Source of the DNA: Bog-473 sp035947875
GTDB lineage: Bacteria > Actinomycetota > Acidimicrobiia > Acidimicrobiales > RAAP-2
Assembly: GCA_035947875.1 (NCBI GenBank)
Contig: DASZJQ010000153.1
Span: forward strand, 1-25,043
DNA length: 25,043 nt
Direction of reading: 5' to 3'
The translations under genes and the position numbers were made by a program. Positions 21,657 to 25,043 of this stretch are shown here, one piece after another; positions within the stretch are counted from its first letter, which is position 1, and every line of letters starts with the position of its first letter. The notes below the pieces were generated by a model. It searched no databases. It had not been told where the DNA came from and saw only the letters and a list, made by a program, of their open reading frames with translations.

Positions 21657-21671
21657 TGTACATTATATGCA
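21657..21671. promoter_or_regulatory. AT-rich dyad, operator candidate site D over a TATAAT box
   Basis: TGTACATTATATGCA fits the dyad consensus at all 15 positions and differs from site C at only two. On the minus strand it contains a perfect TATAAT (21667 down to 21662), 60 bp before the GTG of the binding-protein gene, so occupancy would block transcription. It sits in the 113-bp gap after the LLM oxidoreductase gene. Confidence 0.7.
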
Positions 21672-21714
21672 TTTGGGCGAGGGCGCCCCCGTTTCGTCCG
21701 GAACGTCGGCCTCG

Positions 21715-22602
21715 TCAACCGACTCTTTCGATGACCTCCGAGCCGAAGGAGCGCAGCGTGTCGGGATGGGCAAAATCGGTGAACCACACATAGAAGCGGG
21801 CCACACCACGTCGACGGAGGCCCTCGAAGTTCTCCACCAGCTCGGGTCCGGAACCGATCGCCCTTCCCATCTGTCCCATCCAGCCGAAACGCCGCTCCGC
21901 CGTGTCGACGATCTCCTGGCCGTCCTTCCCCTCGGGAAGGAACGTCACCACCTGTTGGAGCGAGACCCGGGCCGAGCCGACCAGAGAGCGACGCTCTTCG
22001 AGTCGAGCGCTGTGATGCGCCGGCACGTTCCACCACGTGGCGAAGTTTCGGACGATCTCCAACGTCGTCGGTCCCGTACCGCCGATGATCACCGGAATCG
22101 GACGCGTCGGCCTGGGCAGTTGACGGGCCTCGACCAGCCGGTAGAACGCCCCGTCATAGGTCACGGGCTCCCCCGTCCAGAGCCGGGTCATGATGTCGAG
22201 CGTCTCCCGGAGGCGGGCCGTTCTCTCCGTCCCCTTGGCGTCGCTGATGCCGAAGGTCACCAGTTCATCTGGGGTCGAACCCGAGCCGATCGCCAACTCG
22301 AAGCGACCTTCGGAGAGATGGTCGAGGGTGGCCGCCTGACGGGCGAGCACGGCCGGGTGCCGAAATGAATCGCACAGGACGAGATGGCCAATGGTGATGC
22401 GCGTGGTACGCGCGGCCAGCCACGTCGCCAAGGTCATCGCTTCGAACATCGGTTGATCCAGGGCCTGCGGCGGGGCCAGATGGTCCATCAGCGCCACGCC
22501 GGCGAATCCGGCGGCCTCGGCCGTTTGCACCCGGTCGACGAGCGCCGTGGGTGACATGCGCATCTGCGGCAGGAACAGGTGGAATTCTGGTCGGTCTGTC
22601 AT
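21715..22602 (-). CDS. LLM-class F420-dependent oxidoreductase
   Basis: 295 residues. The luciferase-like (beta/alpha)8 barrel is shown by FHLFLPQMRMSP, AEAAGFAGVALMDHLAPP, ITIGHLVLCDSFRHPAVLARQAATLDHLSEGRFELAIGSGS and RPIPVIIGGTGPTTLEIVRNFATWWN. The pattern belongs to the F420-dependent group of actinobacteria that reduces or oxidises carbonyl or enoyl substrates with coenzyme F420 rather than FMN. ATG 22602 is chosen because longer frames add unrelated Arg-rich sequence; AGAGGA lies 9 nt upstream. It begins 19 bp after the SDR stop, so it is in the same transcript as the dehydrogenase, hydratase and SDR. Likely one redox step of the pathway; direction unknown. Confidence 0.92.
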   Translation of the reverse strand: MTDRPEFHLFLPQMRMSPTALVDRVQTAEAAGFAGVALMDHLAPPQALDQPMFEAMTLATWLAARTTRITIGHLVLCDSFRHPAVLARQAATLDHLSEGRFELAIGSGSTPDELVTFGISDAKGTERTARLRETLDIMTRLWTGEPVTYDGAFYRLVEARQLPRPTRPIPVIIGGTGPTTLEIVRNFATWWNVPAHHSARLEERRSLVGSARVSLQQVVTFLPEGKDGQEIVDTAERRFGWMGQMGRAIGSGPELVENFEGLRRRGVARFYVWFTDFAHPDTLRSFGSEVIERVG

Positions 22603-22621
22603 GCGATTCGGTCCTCTGTCG

Positions 22622-23515
22622 TTACCGTGAGGGATTCGGGTCGAACGGCCCGCGGCCCATCTGGTCGCGCACGGTGACGACGGGGGCGTTGGTGAGTGTC
22701 CGGCGTTGCCAGTTGGCGCCGTCGACCACCAACGTGTGGCCCGAGATGAAACGGGCAAATGGCGAGGCCAGGAACGTCGCGGCCCACCCGAGTTCTTGGA
22801 GGCGCCCAACCCGGAGGGCCGGCTGGCAGGCGTCCTTCTCGTTCGTTCGATCAAGGTTGCCTTTGATGTCGGCCGTCATGTCCTCGTGCGGGAAGAGCCC
22901 GGGCACCAGTCCGTTGACCTGGATCCCATAGGGTCCCCACTCCACGGCGAGCGTCTCGACCATGTTCTTCACCCCGGCCTTGGCGGCGGCCGAGTGGGCA
23001 AAACCCGGACCGCCGGTCCAGGCGTACGAGGCCCCCACATTGACGATCGAGCCGGCCGTCCCCGCTTCGATGTGCCGACGGGCGAACTCACGCGAGCAGA
23101 AGAACGTGCCATTGAGGGTGATGTCCACGACAGTGCGCCAGGCATTCGGCGACATGTCCTCTGCCGGCACGGGGAAGTTGGCCGCGGCGTTGTTGATCAA
23201 GACATCGGGCAAGCCAAAGGTTGCCGTCGCCTCCTCGAAGGCCTGACCGACCTGGTCTGCGTCACGTATGTCGCACGTCACCCCCAGAACGCTCGCCCCG
23301 AGTGCCTCTACCGATTCCCGGCCGGCGTCGAGGTGCTCCGACTTTCGGCTGGCGATGACCAGGTCCGCCCCCAGCCGCGCGAATTCGGCTGCAATCGACT
23401 TTCCAAGGCCGGTGCCGCCGCCGGTGACGAAGACCGACGTCCCGGCAAAGGTGCCGTCGGGCAACGCCCTCGTCCCCACGGGCGGGGGTTCGAGCAATCC
23501 TCTTTGTTCGGTCAT
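22622..23515 (-). CDS. SDR oxidoreductase, 2,4-dienoyl-CoA reductase (DECR)-like
   Basis: 297 residues. Rossmann motif TGGGTGLG (31-38) and VIASRKSEHLDA (53-64) match the NADPH-binding SDRs of the DECR group. At the normal YxxxK site only Lys179 is present (HSAAAK; position 175 is Ser), but DECR enzymes have the Tyr elsewhere, and Tyr164 (GASYAWTGG) and Asn135 (LNGTFF) fall where DECR has its catalytic Tyr and Asn. NNAAANFPVPAEDMSPNAW also resembles DECR. Expected reaction: NADPH-dependent reduction of a conjugated dienoyl-CoA, needed when a substrate has pre-existing double bonds or after ring opening. ATG 23515 (GGGAG 6 nt upstream) is preferred to TTG 23521. It starts 2 bp after the enoyl-CoA hydratase stop. 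Confidence 0.93.
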   Translation of the reverse strand: MTEQRGLLEPPPVGTRALPDGTFAGTSVFVTGGGTGLGKSIAAEFARLGADLVIASRKSEHLDAGRESVEALGASVLGVTCDIRDADQVGQAFEEATATFGLPDVLINNAAANFPVPAEDMSPNAWRTVVDITLNGTFFCSREFARRHIEAGTAGSIVNVGASYAWTGGPGFAHSAAAKAGVKNMVETLAVEWGPYGIQVNGLVPGLFPHEDMTADIKGNLDRTNEKDACQPALRVGRLQELGWAATFLASPFARFISGHTLVVDGANWQRRTLTNAPVVTVRDQMGRGPFDPNPSR

Positions 23516-23517
23516 GT

Positions 23518-24297
23518 TCAACTCCCTGTGTAGTGGGGCTCGCGCCCTTCGGCGTTGGCCGCCCTGAATTCGGCGAAATCGGACGATTTGTTGATGAAGG
23601 TCTGATAGATCAACTCATCGTTCATGGAGGAGCGGACCCCCGGCTCGCTCAGGTGTTGGAGGACACGTCGGGCCATCTTGACCGTGACCTTCGGAGAGGC
23701 CGCGATCTTGTGGGCCATTTCCCAGGCCGTCTCGTCGAGCGCCTCCGGCGCCACAACCCGCGAGACGATGCCGTGACCCAAGGCTTCTTCGGCACTCATG
23801 GCCCGCCCGGTCAGGACCATATCGCTGACCACGCCGCTCCCACAGATTTCGTACAAGCGCCCCACGCCACCGGTGTCGGGAATGACGCCGTGGCCGACCT
23901 CCGGCAACATGAAGCGCGAGCCTTCGGCGGCGATCCTGATGTCACAGAGCAATGCCCGCTGGAACGAGCCACCGATGGCCCATCCCTGAATGGCCACGAT
24001 GATCGGGGCGTCGATGTCGAACACCTGGAGAATGCCCCGATGGCCACGAGTCATGAGCTCGTGATGGCTGAGCGGGGTGGCCTGATGGCCGATCGCCGCC
24101 ACATCTCGCCCTGATGACCAAGCCTTGCCCTCCCCTCTCCAGATCACCGCGCGCACGTCAGGACGGCCCTTGAGCTCGGTGAGTATGTCGAAGAGCCGTG
24201 CGTCCATGTCGTCGTCGAACGCGTTGCGCTTCTCGGGATTGTTGTTGGTGATCACGGCGACGGCACCGCTCACCTCGAGCTGAACCTTTTCTGTCAT
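23518..24297 (-). CDS. Enoyl-CoA hydratase
   Basis: 259 residues, the usual size. Oxyanion-hole segments WSSGRDVAAI (60-69) and GWAIGGSFQ (105-113) and the block LPEVGHGVIPDTGGVGRL (131-148) are present. Glu133 corresponds to rat Glu144; the second catalytic acid (Glu164) is Asp159 in SDMVLTG, a conservative change, so hydration of an enoyl-CoA is plausible, unlike in the crotonase at 13032-13850. ATG 24297 is preferred, with AGGA about 6 nt upstream; the longer frame to 24330 is not needed. It lies 61 bp after the acyl-CoA dehydrogenase stop and 2 bp before the SDR ATG, giving the order dehydrogenation, hydration and dienoyl reduction in one operon. Confidence 0.92.
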   Translation of the reverse strand: MTEKVQLEVSGAVAVITNNNPEKRNAFDDDMDARLFDILTELKGRPDVRAVIWRGEGKAWSSGRDVAAIGHQATPLSHHELMTRGHRGILQVFDIDAPIIVAIQGWAIGGSFQRALLCDIRIAAEGSRFMLPEVGHGVIPDTGGVGRLYEICGSGVVSDMVLTGRAMSAEEALGHGIVSRVVAPEALDETAWEMAHKIAASPKVTVKMARRVLQHLSEPGVRSSMNDELIYQTFINKSSDFAEFRAANAEGREPHYTGS

Positions 24298-24358
24298 CTC
24301 ATTCCTTCCCTTCGCGAGAGCATGCGGCACCGGAATTCAGGCTCCGGCGGAACGGCGC

Positions 24359-25043
24359 TTACCGCCACCGCGGCAGGTGGAGCAGGTGCTCGGCCACGAT
24401 GGTGCGCTGCACCTCGCTGGTGCCACCGGCTAGCGAGGCGGCGCGCGAATAGAGGTATGCAGCCAGCACGTCGGGCTGGGTGCCCACGAGAGGCGCCGGT
24501 GCGGTGAGGTCCATGGCGACATGATGCAGCATTTGCTCGGTCCGGGTACCCAGCAGCTTGGTGAGGGAGCCTTCAGGGCCGGGGGCGTTGCCCTCGGTTC
24601 TCGCCGAGAGGTCGCGCATCACGTGCGCCCGCAGCACGGCGACCTGGACATAGGCCCGGGCCCAGTCCAGCTGCCGGGCGCGGTCGACGTTGCCGGCGCG
24701 CGCCGTGTCCTCGAGCTCGCCCACCAGGCGGGCGTAGCGAGAGGTGAACCCGACATCGACCGGCCCGCGTTCGTAGCCGACCGTAGCCATGGCGATCTCC
24801 CACCCCTGACCGGGGGCTCCGACCATCTGGTCGGTGGGGACGACGGCATTCGTGAAGAAGACCTCGTTGAACTCGCAGTCGCCGTTGGCCTGGACGATGG
24901 GCCGTACCTCCACGCCGGGCTGGTGGAGATCGACGATCAGCGCCGAGATGCCCTCGTGACGCGAGGCGTTCGGGTCGGTCCGGGCCAGCAGCAGGCACCA
25001 GTCGGCCCAGGCCGCGTCGCTGGTCCAGACCTTCTGGCCGTTG
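24359..25043 (-). CDS. Acyl-CoA dehydrogenase, partial (N-terminus off right edge)
   Basis: About 227 C-terminal residues are visible, reading in from the right edge with NGQKVWTSDAAWADWCLLLARTDP, the FAD-contacting middle beta domain, then EFNEVFFTNAVVPTDQMVGAPGQGWEIAMATVGYERG and the C-terminal helical domain ending YSRAASLAGGTSEVQRTIVAEHLLHLPR. These are hallmarks of the acyl-CoA dehydrogenase family; the GGTSEVQR motif contacts FAD. The N-terminal half, including the start, is outside the window. Expected role: FAD-dependent alpha,beta-dehydrogenation of an acyl-CoA. In steroid pathways such dehydrogenases are often two-subunit; whether a second subunit lies beyond the edge cannot be seen. 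Confidence 0.95.
   Translation of the reverse strand, partial: NGQKVWTSDAAWADWCLLLARTDPNASRHEGISALIVDLHQPGVEVRPIVQANGDCEFNEVFFTNAVVPTDQMVGAPGQGWEIAMATVGYERGPVDVGFTSRYARLVGELEDTARAGNVDRARQLDWARAYVQVAVLRAHVMRDLSARTEGNAPGPEGSLTKLLGTRTEQMLHHVAMDLTAPAPLVGTQPDVLAAYLYSRAASLAGGTSEVQRTIVAEHLLHLPRWR

Noticed and set aside
20264..22036. Long version (590 codons) of the binding-protein gene
   Set aside because: The extra N-terminal part overlaps the LLM gene, is Arg/Gly-rich, and crosses promoter/operator site D; GTG 21601 has a Shine-Dalgarno.

Overview
The window is a high-GC chromosomal segment from an actinomycete-type bacterium. The evidence is an F420-dependent LLM oxidoreductase, a FadD3-like CoA ligase, frequent GTG/TTG starts, and two genes whose -10 box lies almost on the start codon (leaderless style). 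An Acidimicrobiia-like lineage is plausible, but this is inference only. No insertion sequence, phage, CRISPR array or rRNA was seen.

Left part (1-12 kb) is a mixed, mostly exported and housekeeping region. It starts with a secreted beta-helix/Fn3 surface protein that runs off the left edge and has no usable start codon for its signal peptide. A minus-strand tRNA-Lys(UUU) follows, then an unusual cytochrome P450. Next come a coupled DUF6295-like protein/dienelactone hydrolase pair, a coupled six-bladed NHL propeller/Tat-exported GH78 rhamnosidase pair, a lipoprotein peptidase-like hydrolase, and an ArsR/SRPBCC pair with a clear autoregulatory promoter.

Right part (12-25 kb) is a CoA-thioester catabolic cluster. 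Minus-strand genes are a crotonase plus alpha/beta hydrolase at 12101-13850, then a long run from the right edge: acyl-CoA dehydrogenase, enoyl-CoA hydratase, 2,4-dienoyl-CoA reductase-like SDR, LLM oxidoreductase, a periplasmic-binding-fold protein without a signal peptide, and an acyl-CoA synthetase. Plus-strand genes are a FadD3-like ligase, a GntR/FCD regulator, a cysteine-less thiolase-fold protein with an overlapping Zn-ribbon/OB-fold partner (an Ltp2/DUF35-type aldolase-like pair), and a NIPSNAP-like protein. Taken together: ligase activation, dehydrogenation, hydration, double-bond reduction and C-C cleavage of a bulky (steroid-, terpenoid- or ring-derived) acid. The substrate is inferred.

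The most interesting non-coding signal is a 15-bp AT-rich dyad, consensus TGYANATWATNTRCA. It occurs at 13872, 15619, 18001 and 21657, each time in the short upstream region of a gene in this cluster, including the GntR regulator itself. It looks like the operator of an undescribed local regulon. Two short tandem repeats (4 x 7 bp before the regulator, 7 x 9 bp between convergent genes) add to the structure.
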